Of a stretch of DNA of 64,000 nt, positions 1-7,340 are shown in pieces. The stretch comes from Lachnospiraceae bacterium (GTDB lineage: Bacteria > Bacillota > Clostridia > Lachnospirales > Lachnospiraceae). The DNA lies in contig SVFT01000003.1 of assembly GCA_015056735.1 (NCBI GenBank), forward strand, positions 1 through 64,000, written 5' to 3'. Below the pieces are notes generated by a model. It saw only the letters and a program-made list of their open reading frames with translations. It did no database searches and had not been told where the DNA came from. Position 1 is the first letter of the stretch. The number at the start of each line of letters is the position of its first letter. The position numbers were made by a program, and so were the translations under genes.

Positions 1-114
1 CCTGTATTCATAATCAGAGCATTTCATAATCGTATTGCAGAATGGAATGGTTCTGTCGAGCATTGCTTCCTCCAAATCCCGATTTGCTTAACCATTTATG
101 CTGGAATATAATCC

Positions 115-537
115 TTACTGCATCTCGGTAAATGTCTTCACAAATTCTTGCTCCCGGGTTTTCACTCTTTCAACAAATGATTCATAACACTCAGCATCAA
201 CCGGTATTTTTAAGCCGTGCTTAATAACGCTGATATCATCTCGTGGCAAAACATTATCTTCATATGTTGAGCCACGGTTCATTCTGAGCCGAAGGTCAGC
301 AGCATCTTCTGCCTCGGGGTAAAGATAATACCCAGACTTAGCATCAAATCTAAACATATATGCCAACACCTGTAAGTAGTCACGATTGCCAATATTCTCA
401 ATAGGCTTATACTTGGCATCAGCTATAACCCGGTGGGTTTCATCTCGGCTGATAAAATCCGGATATATCAAGCCAATGTTTCCCTCAAATAATCGCTGCC
501 TGCTATAATAATCGCTATTTTGCGTATAAATCTCCAA
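115..537 (-). pseudogene. McrC-type nuclease remnant, N-terminus missing
   Basis: The 140 residues match the C-terminal nuclease part of McrC, the subunit that cuts DNA in the McrBC modified-cytosine restriction system. A PD-(D/E)xK-like pattern is visible: an Asp in YPDF near residue 27, then DAKYK near residue 41, then RDYLQVLAYMF. McrC proteins usually run to several hundred residues; here the frame opens only at a TTG (535-537) preceded in frame by a TAA twelve bases upstream, and no McrB ATPase or McrC N-terminal part follows on that side. It is most likely a decayed fragment. A stand-alone small nuclease is possible but less likely. Confidence 0.65.
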
Positions 538-628
538 TTTTATATTTTAACATAATGACCGTTCTCCTATACTCATATGCCCTCCATCGAATCCTATCAG
601 TCATTTTACCTGTAATATATACTTCCTC

Positions 629-1582
629 TTACCCCACGCTTAAAAGATTCATGACCATAGTCGTCATGATGCCTTTTTCCTTCGGGTCGGACTCGGCTAT
701 CATGAGAGTGATAGCCACAAGAGCACCGTCACTGATAACCTTATGTCCATCCCTGAATAGCGCATTATTTCTGTTTAGAAATTCAAGGAATAAAGAAGCT
801 GCAATACGTTTGCAGCCGTCTGCGAAAGGGTGATCCTTTATCATAAAATACAAAAGATTGGCAGCTTTCTCCTCCAAAGAAGGATAAACCTCCCCTCCAA
901 ATACATCTTGATAAACAGCAGCAAGTATTCCTTCGATCTTACCGGGTTCTTTTTCAACCCCGAAAACGTCGGATTTAAAACTGTCTTCCATTCTGTCGAC
1001 CATTGCTCTACAATCAGCATAAGTTATCCTGTATATAGGCTGATTTCCTTCAGGCTTCTCCAGTGACTGATGATCATATTTATCAAGTAATGTCAGCGCT
1101 TGTGTATACAGCTTTACTGCTCTTAAAACCTCATCAGAGTCACCTTCAATGGCCGTAGCCAGCATCTTTGCCTGAATTTCCACGGTCTTTTGTAAGGCCT
1201 CGAGGCGTTTGTCATTTATTGCATAGCCCTTAATGATATAATCCTTCAAAACTTTATTGGCCCACCGCCTGAACTCGATACCTCTCTGAGATTTGACGCG
1301 GTAGCCAACGGAAATGATCATGTCCAGATTGTAATATTCAATATTTCTTTCGACATCTCTTCCGCCTTCATTTTGAACTGTCGCAAAATTTGCGACAGTT
1401 GAAGTGTCTAATTCTTCCTTCAAAGCATTATTGATATGCTTGCCAATTGTCTTAACATCTCTGCCAAACAGATCTGCCATCTGGTTCCTGTTTAGCCATA
1501 CAGTATCCTGATTGACTTTTACGTTAAGGGTAATTTCCTTATCCTCAGTTTCAAATAATACAATTTCATTTTCCTTAGCCAT
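629..1582 (-). CDS. RhuM-Fic/DOC fusion protein
   Basis: N-terminal RhuM-like region (about residues 1-120) with WLNRNQMADLFGRDVKTIGKH and the conserved stretch around YYNLDMIISVGYRVKS, followed by a helical linker and a Fic/DOC domain (about residues 180-317). Fic enzymes transfer AMP or other nucleotide moieties to target proteins. The Fic loop reads HPFADGCKR at about residues 251-259: the catalytic His is present, but the Asn usually found after Gly is Cys. The start is set at the second ATG because AGGGGGG lies six bases before it, while the first ATG abuts that sequence. It follows a small XRE gene by 14 bases, a toxin-antitoxin-like arrangement. Toxicity is inference. Confidence 0.8.
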   Translation of the reverse strand: MAKENEIVLFETEDKEITLNVKVNQDTVWLNRNQMADLFGRDVKTIGKHINNALKEELDTSTVANFATVQNEGGRDVERNIEYYNLDMIISVGYRVKSQRGIEFRRWANKVLKDYIIKGYAINDKRLEALQKTVEIQAKMLATAIEGDSDEVLRAVKLYTQALTLLDKYDHQSLEKPEGNQPIYRITYADCRAMVDRMEDSFKSDVFGVEKEPGKIEGILAAVYQDVFGGEVYPSLEEKAANLLYFMIKDHPFADGCKRIAASLFLEFLNRNNALFRDGHKVISDGALVAITLMIAESDPKEKGIMTTMVMNLLSVG

Positions 1583-1596
1583 ATTCATCCCCCCTA

Positions 1597-1812
1597 TTAT
1601 TTCTCGCTGATGCCATTCTCATTGAGCTTACGCTGCATCTCAACATAATATGAAAGCAGTCTGAGCACATATGGGGGAGCATTCCTATGACCCAGTTCCC
1701 ACTCGGTCATCGTCCTGTAGGGAATCTCGAACTTTTCGCAGAACTCCTTACGATTCAATCCGGTGGACTCTCTTAATTCTTTCATTTTTACACTAAACAA
1801 TTCATCAGACAT
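1597..1812 (-). CDS. Small XRE-family regulator, antitoxin-like
   Basis: A 71-residue protein that is almost only a helix-turn-helix domain: LRESTGLNRKEFCEKFEIPYR is the HTH core, followed by TMTEWELGHRNAPPYVLRLL, typical of short Cro/XRE regulators in which a Trp-Glu-x-Gly-x-Arg turn follows the recognition helix. It is transcribed just ahead of the RhuM-Fic gene. Its upstream region has a palindrome and a half-site around a sigma-A-like promoter, so autoregulation is likely. Role as antitoxin is inferred from position and size. Confidence 0.75.
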   Translation of the reverse strand: MSDELFSVKMKELRESTGLNRKEFCEKFEIPYRTMTEWELGHRNAPPYVLRLLSYYVEMQRKLNENGISEK

Positions 1813-1834
1813 AGCATTTCTCCCTTCAACATTT

Positions 1835-1883
1835 TACTCATTGAGTATATGATAACACATATCTTCTGTTTACACAATGAGTA
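1835..1883 (-). promoter_or_regulatory. Promoter and operator of the XRE / RhuM-Fic operon
   Basis: Read on the minus strand: -35 TTGTGT (1872-1877), 17-bp spacer, -10 TATCAT (1849-1854). A perfect 13-bp palindrome TACTCATTGAGTA lies at 1835-1847 just downstream of the -10, and a matching half-site (CAATGAGTA, 1875-1883) overlaps the -35. Two sites bracketing a promoter fit repression by the adjacent XRE protein. Confidence 0.6.
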
Positions 1884-1918
1884 TGACAGGGAATTTTACT
1901 AACTATTCGCTTTAACAA

Positions 1919-2060
1919 TTTAACGATATGTCGGGAACCATTTAACGTTATGAAAATGGCTGCAAAGCCAGTATTTACTGTACCTTTTAACTATATGGCC
2001 AACCTTTTAACGTTATGCTCTGAACTTTTTAACGATATACCCCAACCTTTTAACGATATC
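1919..2060. repeat. Iteron-like array, six copies of TTTAACGWTATG
   Basis: Six copies of a 12-mer close to TTTAACGATATG start at 1919, 1941, 1986, 2006, 2028 and 2049. The steps are 22, 45, 20, 22 and 21 bp, i.e. about two helical turns with one missing position, and that gap holds a small hairpin (TGGCT-GCAA-AGCCA, 1957-1970). The copies share a preceding CC or CT-rich stretch. Such spacing is seen in plasmid iterons and in the repeated ends of some transposons such as the IS21 family. No replication initiator or transposase gene is present in the window, so the array may be a leftover. Confidence 0.7.
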
Positions 2061-2181
2061 ATCTTCGAATAATGAATCTCAGCGAATTACACCGTGCAAA
2101 AGGCCGTTTTATCTTTCGTGAATCGTAGTCAAAGCGTAGTTTTTTATAGGGTCAAAAACTACTCGCGTCCCGATTTGCACG

Positions 2182-2274
2182 AGAGGGGGGGCATTTCTCG
2201 CAGAGGGGGGTGCACTTTTAGGGGGGTGCATTTTTGCCAAGAGGTGCACTCCAGAGGGGGGCAAATGCCCCCCC
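2182..2274. repeat. G-rich short-repeat array with terminal hairpin
   Basis: Five imperfect copies of a GAGGGGGGTGCAYTTTT-like unit follow one another, with the GCA of each copy at 2191, 2212, 2228, 2246 and 2261 (steps 15-21 bp). The last copy forms a perfect hairpin, GGGGGGC-AAAT-GCCCCCC (2256-2273). The rest of 1884-2305 has no convincing gene. Together with the AT-rich array about 120 bp away it may mark the paired ends of a lost mobile element. Confidence 0.6.
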
Positions 2275-2305
2275 TTAGGAAGATTATCCAAGATAATTCA
2301 CAGAG

Positions 2306-2869
2306 TCACTTCAATTTCAAGCCATCCTTGAAAGCCTCACCAACTCTTCCGTTTACCTTATAGTATCCATGCGTATAAGGATCAAATGCGATAGCCTCAA
2401 GTGAATCAATATCCACCTTACCATCCTTCATATTGGCTTCTTCTACTGATGTACGTAGAACTTTTCCGATGACTCCAAGTCCGGTATCATCGCTCTGATA
2501 CTCAATAAACTCGCACTCCATGGCGATCGGAAACTCATTGATAATGGGCGCGTCCACAAAATCGGATTTTGTATATGTCATACCGCTCTTTGCGAACTTA
2601 TCCTTTTCTACATTACCGCTTACAACGCCAAAATAATCAGCTTCCACCACATGCTTTGCATCGGCAATGTGAACCACGAAGCCTTTTCTTGCCTTGATGT
2701 TCTCGACAGTCTTGTGAGTCTCCGTAAGGTTAAGTGCAACCTTATCCCTATCGAGCATGGTTCCCCAGGCTGCGTTCATAACGTCCACGCTGCCATCCTC
2801 ATTGAATGTCGATATCATAAGTACCGGCATCGGGAAAATCGCTTCTGTTGTCTTAATCTCCTGTTTCAT
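2306..2869 (-). CDS. Flavin reductase family protein (flavoredoxin-like)
   Basis: A 187-residue FMN-binding split-barrel protein. The start MKQEIKTTEAIFPMPVLMISTF, the NAAWGTMLDRDKVAL segment (about residues 32-46) and the FPIAMECEF segment match the flavin reductase-like fold that binds FMN and passes electrons to partner proteins in anaerobes. The length is normal and an AGGAGG site precedes the ATG. It stands alone between the repeat arrays and the acetyltransferase gene; its redox partner cannot be told from context. Confidence 0.85.
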   Translation of the reverse strand: MKQEIKTTEAIFPMPVLMISTFNEDGSVDVMNAAWGTMLDRDKVALNLTETHKTVENIKARKGFVVHIADAKHVVEADYFGVVSGNVEKDKFAKSGMTYTKSDFVDAPIINEFPIAMECEFIEYQSDDTGLGVIGKVLRTSVEEANMKDGKVDIDSLEAIAFDPYTHGYYKVNGRVGEAFKDGLKLK

Positions 2870-2989
2870 TGATTTAATTCCTCCTATGTTTTTTACCCTA
2901 TGGCAGGGTTTACTAATTAACTTGTATTCCGAGATAATCTCCCATCTATTTCCATGATTTCTTAGTTCATTTTATTCCGGTTTTATTCA

Positions 2990-3646
2990 CTACAGTATCT
3001 GCCTGACAAATGACTTGATTTCCTGCTCCAAGAGCCGAAATACATTTGCAACCAGGTAGCCATCAGCAATTGCATGATTCAGGCGAACTGTTACAGGCAT
3101 AACCAGACTGCCGTTCTCTTTTCTATATTTCCCCCAATTAATGATCGGAGCAAAAAACAAATGTCCATCCGGTAATTCAATATTCAATGAATCATAAGAT
3201 AACCATGATATATACGATGCATCAAACCAATTTGGATGATTAGCCATATCCAAACCGTATTCTCTCGTCTTCTTTGCCTCTTCTATATCCCGCAAAGCAG
3301 AGGCGTAAAACTTTTCATAGTCCTTACAGTATACAGTATATACGGGAGTACATGTTTCCGTATCTTCATGAAAAACATACTGTGTAGGATTGATCACATC
3401 GTAGCAGATCAGTTCATCAGTCTGCCAAAGATATCCCATTCTGTAATCATCACGTGAATTCAAAACCTTTGAGATTAAATATAGGAAATTGATATAAAAC
3501 TTAGTCCCGTTATTCTTCGAATATGTGACAAGATCCGTGACATCTATTCTCGCTGTTATGGATGTCGAGCATTTACAATCTTCCGAAAAGTGGCGAAACA
3601 CGCCCTTCCTATAGTATGTCTCTCTGTCAATTACCTTATAGTTCAT
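2990..3646 (-). CDS. CatA-like acetyltransferase
   Basis: About 218 residues of the type A chloramphenicol acetyltransferase fold, which moves acetyl from acetyl-CoA to a hydroxyl acceptor. The C-terminal motif NHAIADG (His near residue 191) carries the catalytic His and the structural Asp; classical enzymes have HHxxxDG, so the first His is Asn here. The start is set at the ATG of MNYKVID, since GAGG lies nine bases before it; a TTG five codons upstream is less likely. True chloramphenicol activity is uncertain because many divergent members act on other substrates or are uncharacterised. It lies in the accessory segment just downstream of the choloylglycine hydrolase gene. Confidence 0.75.
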   Translation of the reverse strand: MNYKVIDRETYYRKGVFRHFSEDCKCSTSITARIDVTDLVTYSKNNGTKFYINFLYLISKVLNSRDDYRMGYLWQTDELICYDVINPTQYVFHEDTETCTPVYTVYCKDYEKFYASALRDIEEAKKTREYGLDMANHPNWFDASYISWLSYDSLNIELPDGHLFFAPIINWGKYRKENGSLVMPVTVRLNHAIADGYLVANVFRLLEQEIKSFVRQIL

Positions 3647-3688
3647 TTTTGAAATCCTCAAATCTATAAACTGAAATATATCTTGATT

Positions 3689-4663
3689 TCAGTTTTGATA
3701 TCGTATCTGCTGTTCTTTGATCATCGGATACCGAATCAATGCTTCTCCGTCTGTTGCCTCTTTGTGCATATCTACGGCTGTAATCTGAGAATTCTCATAT
3801 GTTCTGTAATAGTAAATTCCCCGATCCATGTTACAACAGGAAGAATATACGGTTATCTCATATTTTCCTTCGCCTAGACAAACACAACCTCTTTGTTGCT
3901 CTACGGACCCCAGAATGTGGAAAAACTGGCTTACGCTTTCCTCCTCCGAATTGCCGGAAACTGAATTCATGCAGGTAAACGCCGCCTTCACAAACCTTGA
4001 TGCAGAGGAAAGATCACCGGGCATTCCCATCGCGCCCATTCCACGGCTGTATTCCGTAATCTCCAGACCCTTGGCGAAAGTATTTGTCACAGGTTTATTT
4101 GACAAATGCATATAATTGCTGAGATGAAACATCTGCTGATCAAAGGTTGGATTGTTGGTCATGACCCCCACCGGATCATCGTATACTCTGATGCCATCTT
4201 TTAGAGGTTCAACTACAATCGTTCTTTTTTTATCCGCAATCATCCAATGCAACGGCGTTAACGGAAGCTCCGGGCTAAAACTTATATTTACCGGATTCAT
4301 CCGGGAAATAAGTGTCTTTGCCTCATCGACATCGGCACAGCGACTGAGGATCCATGGTATGAATTCAAATGGTGCTACATTGTCCGCATCCGGAACTTCT
4401 GCCTTATAAGCAGCGTTCCCGGGAAAATTTAATCCAGCAATTCCAAGGCCTTTCTCATTTACGGCATCATAGAAGAGCGGATACCCCTCCACAACAAACG
4501 CTGTCCCGATCATTGCATAATGATGATTGATGCCCTCGCATTTGCGAAAGATAAAGGGATAGTTTCTTGGCACAATAGTGATCTCTTCGTGATAAGAAAA
4601 TTCCAGATCCAGATTGCGTCCGAAATAATGATCCTTTGCATAATAAGTTGCTGCTGTACACAT
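3689..4663 (-). CDS. Choloylglycine hydrolase family (bile salt hydrolase / penicillin V acylase)
   Basis: A 324-residue N-terminal-nucleophile amidase. The start is placed at MCTAATYY, because Cys2 must become the N-terminal nucleophile; the ATG two codons upstream sits only three bases after AGGAG. Conserved residues are visible: Cys2, Arg16 and Asp19 in FGRNLDLEF, Asn79 in GLNFPG, the Asn pair in TNNPTF, and Arg223 in PGDLSSASRF. No signal peptide is present, so it acts in the cytoplasm. Members cleave the amide bond of conjugated bile acids or penicillin V; sequence reading alone does not separate the two. It suggests a gut habitat. Confidence 0.9.
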   Translation of the reverse strand: MCTAATYYAKDHYFGRNLDLEFSYHEEITIVPRNYPFIFRKCEGINHHYAMIGTAFVVEGYPLFYDAVNEKGLGIAGLNFPGNAAYKAEVPDADNVAPFEFIPWILSRCADVDEAKTLISRMNPVNISFSPELPLTPLHWMIADKKRTIVVEPLKDGIRVYDDPVGVMTNNPTFDQQMFHLSNYMHLSNKPVTNTFAKGLEITEYSRGMGAMGMPGDLSSASRFVKAAFTCMNSVSGNSEEESVSQFFHILGSVEQQRGCVCLGEGKYEITVYSSCCNMDRGIYYYRTYENSQITAVDMHKEATDGEALIRYPMIKEQQIRYQN

Positions 4664-4727
4664 CTTCATCTTCTCCTGTTTCTATAAATGCCGACACCAT
4701 CTTCCAGTTCAAACACTCTTGTCGGCT

Positions 4728-5114
4728 TTATGTATTTTTCCTTAACATCAATACTACGCACTCGCCAACAGTCAGGGCAGGAAAAATATCCTCCACCGCG
4801 GCATCAAAAGCAAAATTAGAGTGTAATGCGATACGACTATGCTCCCCGATCCCCCAGCGCTTTGCGATAAAATGGACAAAGTTTGTCAGCGCACGCTGCG
4901 GAATCACTACTCCCTTAGGCTTGCCGGTTGAACCGGAGTGACGGTCCAGATCGCCGTAACTTAAGCTTCCGTTTTCTGCTACAACTGCAATTTTCCCCCG
5001 GTGAGCGCGGCTTTGTATTCTGAAAAGATCCACCCAGGTCTGACTATCATCATAAGAGAATCGTTCTCCCTGTGACAAAGACATAACTTGTTCCCGTTCT
5101 CGATTATCCATCAT
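4728..5114 (-). pseudogene. Adenylation-domain (NRPS/AMP-binding) remnant with internal deletion
   Basis: The first 58 residues match the start of an adenylation domain (TWVDLFRIQSRAHRGKIAVV, then LSYGDLDR). They run straight into GSTGKPKGV, the phosphate-binding core motif that normally lies about 100 residues further on, followed by IPQRALTNFVHF and SNFAFDAAVEDIFPAL. The frame ends about 70 residues after the core motif, so most of the enzyme is missing. The fused point is near base 4940. This is a broken gene from a nonribosomal peptide synthetase or a related acyl-activating enzyme; the ribosome site and ATG are still intact. Confidence 0.8.
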
Positions 5115-5246
5115 TTTATTTTCCTTTTACACAAGTTCAAGCTAAACTTCATACATGGAAACCCGTTTGCCCTGTAAGAATCGTCCATCACTTCTGAACA
5201 ATATGAATACGCCCCACGCAACGTGATATGTGCGCGGGGCGTAGAT

Positions 5247-7013
5247 TTACATACGTTCGGGAGCATCAAAACCTAACAGATCGATGCATGTCTCCAGCAT
5301 ATCTCTTGTGAGTGCCAACAGTGCGATCCATCCGGCTTTCTTCTCTTCATCTTCTTCGGATAAGATCTTTGTCTCATGATAGAAACGGTTCAGTGCATTG
5401 GACAGATCGTAGATGTATGCACAGATCCTGTGCGGCGCGATCTCTTCGCAGGCGCCTTCCAGCATCGCGTTGAACCTGGTCATCTCAAGCATCAGCGCCT
5501 TTTCGGATGCACTCACGGGCGCTGCGATCTTCGCTGCGTCTACATTGCCGCCGGCCGCCGTATATTTTGCCAGGATCGATTTGATGCGAACGATCGTATA
5601 GAGGATATACGGACCGGTATCGCCCTCAAAGGAGCTGAACTTCTCGATATCGAAAATGTAATCTTTGGAAGCCTGATTGGACAGATCGCCGTATTTCACG
5701 GCTGCAAGTGCCACCTTCTTCGCGATCTCTTTTGCTTCTTCTTCGGAAAGCGATGCATTCTCGCGGATCTTTGTGAGCATGCCTTCGTTGATATCGGCAA
5801 GCAGATGCTCTAAGCGCATCACGCCGCCGGCACGCGTCTTAAAGGGCTTGCCGTCCTTGCCGTTCATCGTGCCGAAGCCAAGGAATCTCATGACTGTCTC
5901 ATCGCCGACAAGCTTCGTCTTTCTTGCGCAGCGGAATACCTGTTCAAAGTAAAGATCCTGTCTCTTATCCACAACGTAGATCAGCTCGTCCGGCTTGATG
6001 TGCTCCATACGGTCCATGATCGTTGCAAGGTCGGTCGTATTGTAGAGCGATGCGCCGTCAGATTTTAAGATCATGCAGGGCGGGATCTCTTTCGTGTCAG
6101 TCTCTTCCTTGACATCGACAACGAGTGCGCCTTCACTCTCGTGCGCATAACCGCCGTCTTTCATGTACTGTACCATGCCCGGAATGATATCGTGTACGTC
6201 GGATTCGCCCTTCCAGAGGTCGAAGTCAACATTCAAGTTTGCGTAGTTCTTCTTAAGGTCCGTAACGGATACCCGGATGATCTGCTGCCACAGCGCACGG
6301 TACCCTCTTACGCCACTCTGGAGCTTAAAGGTCGCCTCCATCGCTTTCTCTTTATAGGCCGCATCCTCTTTGGACCTGGCACTTGCCGCGGGATAGATCT
6401 CCTCCAGATCTGAGATTGTAAAGGGCGGCTCCTCCGGGTACTCTCCTGTATAATTTTCATCGAAATAAACAAGCTCCGGATGACGCTCACGAAGTTCCGT
6501 AATGATCAGCCCCATCTGCAGGCCCCAGTCACCGAGGTGGATGTCGCCGATCACCTTATGTCCCATATAGCGGCAGATCCGCTTGATGCTCTCGCCGATG
6601 ATGGCAGAGCGCAGATGCCCGACATGAAGCGGCTTTGCAACGTTCGGTCCGCCGTAATCGATCACGATCGTCTTGGGCTCCTTCGCCTCATCGAGTCCGT
6701 ATTTGGGGAGTCTACGCATCTCACTGATGTAATCCGCAACCGCCTCTCCCGTGATCGTCAGGTTCAAAAAGCCCGGTGCGACTGCGTCCACTTTTGAAAA
6801 AAGGGCGCTGCCCGCAAGCTTCCCGGCCACGTCGTTCGCGATCATGATCGGCGCCTTATGATATTTCTTGGCACCGGCCATCGCGCCGTTGCACTGGTAT
6901 TCGCAAAGATCGGGACGATTGGAGATCGTCACGCGTCCCAGCTCCCCTTCATAACCTGCTGCCTCAAAAGCAGCCATGACTTCCTTGGATATGATATCCA
7001 GAATCTTTTTCAT
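5247..7013 (-). CDS. argS: Arginyl-tRNA synthetase
   Basis: A full-length class I synthetase of 588 residues that charges tRNA-Arg with arginine. Seen in order: the N-terminal Arg-tRNA synthetase domain (residues 1-90), the HIGH box as HVGHLRSA at 130-137 following DYGGPNVAKP, the catalytic core, GDTGPYILYTIVRI, and the C-terminal DALR anticodon-binding domain. The usual KMSKS is replaced by a GKPFKTRAGG stretch, as in many bacterial ArgRS enzymes. No T-box is seen upstream; instead the large hairpin element at 7132-7275 lies about 120 bases ahead of the start. Confidence 0.98.
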   Translation of the reverse strand: MKKILDIISKEVMAAFEAAGYEGELGRVTISNRPDLCEYQCNGAMAGAKKYHKAPIMIANDVAGKLAGSALFSKVDAVAPGFLNLTITGEAVADYISEMRRLPKYGLDEAKEPKTIVIDYGGPNVAKPLHVGHLRSAIIGESIKRICRYMGHKVIGDIHLGDWGLQMGLIITELRERHPELVYFDENYTGEYPEEPPFTISDLEEIYPAASARSKEDAAYKEKAMEATFKLQSGVRGYRALWQQIIRVSVTDLKKNYANLNVDFDLWKGESDVHDIIPGMVQYMKDGGYAHESEGALVVDVKEETDTKEIPPCMILKSDGASLYNTTDLATIMDRMEHIKPDELIYVVDKRQDLYFEQVFRCARKTKLVGDETVMRFLGFGTMNGKDGKPFKTRAGGVMRLEHLLADINEGMLTKIRENASLSEEEAKEIAKKVALAAVKYGDLSNQASKDYIFDIEKFSSFEGDTGPYILYTIVRIKSILAKYTAAGGNVDAAKIAAPVSASEKALMLEMTRFNAMLEGACEEIAPHRICAYIYDLSNALNRFYHETKILSEEDEEKKAGWIALLALTRDMLETCIDLLGFDAPERM

Positions 7014-7131
7014 ACTTCTCCTACTCCATTACTAAAATTATATCCCTGTCAGAACAGTTTTCTGCCGGACCGTAAGAATTACTCTCCTTTTATTTTAATA
7101 GAATCCAGGCCGTAAGGATTTTTCATTCTTG

Positions 7132-7275
7132 TTTTGATGCATAAACCATAAGTTCTTAATGAATAAGTATTCTTCTATGTGCTTTTGAGGGTTGTCTGAG
7201 CGAAGCGAGTTCCCGAAAAAAGCGCATGCTCAGAAGAATGCTTATGAATTTAGAACCTTATGAGCCGCATCAAAA
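7132..7275 (+). repeat. Covarying hairpin element, copy 1
   Basis: A 144-nt imperfect palindrome. From outside in: TTTTGATGC (7132-7140) with GCATCAAAA (7267-7275); CATAAG (7147-7152) with CTTATG (7257-7262); TTCT (7153-7156) with AGAA (7252-7255); an internal loop TAATGA / GAATTT; then a 14-bp stem (7163-7176 with 7232-7245); then a distal stem and a loop with GAGCGAAGCGAGTTCC (7198-7213). Copy 2 at 44889-45083 shares the internal-loop strands and the 16-nt loop exactly, while stem bases change in pairs. It lies between queH and argS, opposite in strand to both. It may be a structured RNA or a palindromic mobile repeat. Confidence 0.8.
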
Positions 7276-7289
7276 AAGAATTGAAAAAA

Positions 7290-7340
7290 TCCGTCGGCCG
7301 TCCTCTCTTCGAATACACACAAAATAGTCCGTCGGCCGTC
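7290..7340. repeat. Tandem duplication at the 3' end of queH
   Basis: TCCGTCGGCCGTC occurs at 7290-7302 and again at 7328-7340, and the bases after each copy (CTCTCTTCGAATACACAC and ACCTTTTCGAATATATACAC) are alike. The repeat step is 38 bp. The right copy covers the last codons and stop of queH, so the left copy is a decayed duplicate of the gene's tail. Confidence 0.7.

Noticed and set aside
1919-2274. A CRISPR array
   Set aside because: The repeats are only about 12 bp, spacers are 8-10 bp, and no cas gene is present. No CRISPR array was seen anywhere in the window.
2094-2363. A plus-strand frame through the G-rich array
   Set aside because: Its residues come from the repeat itself (Arg/Gly-rich) and it runs into the flavin reductase gene antisense.
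7072-7116. A direct repeat ending in CCGTAAG upstream of argS (7072 and 7105) as an operator
   Set aside because: The two 12-mers match at 10 positions but no known regulator or symmetric site fits; it could be chance.
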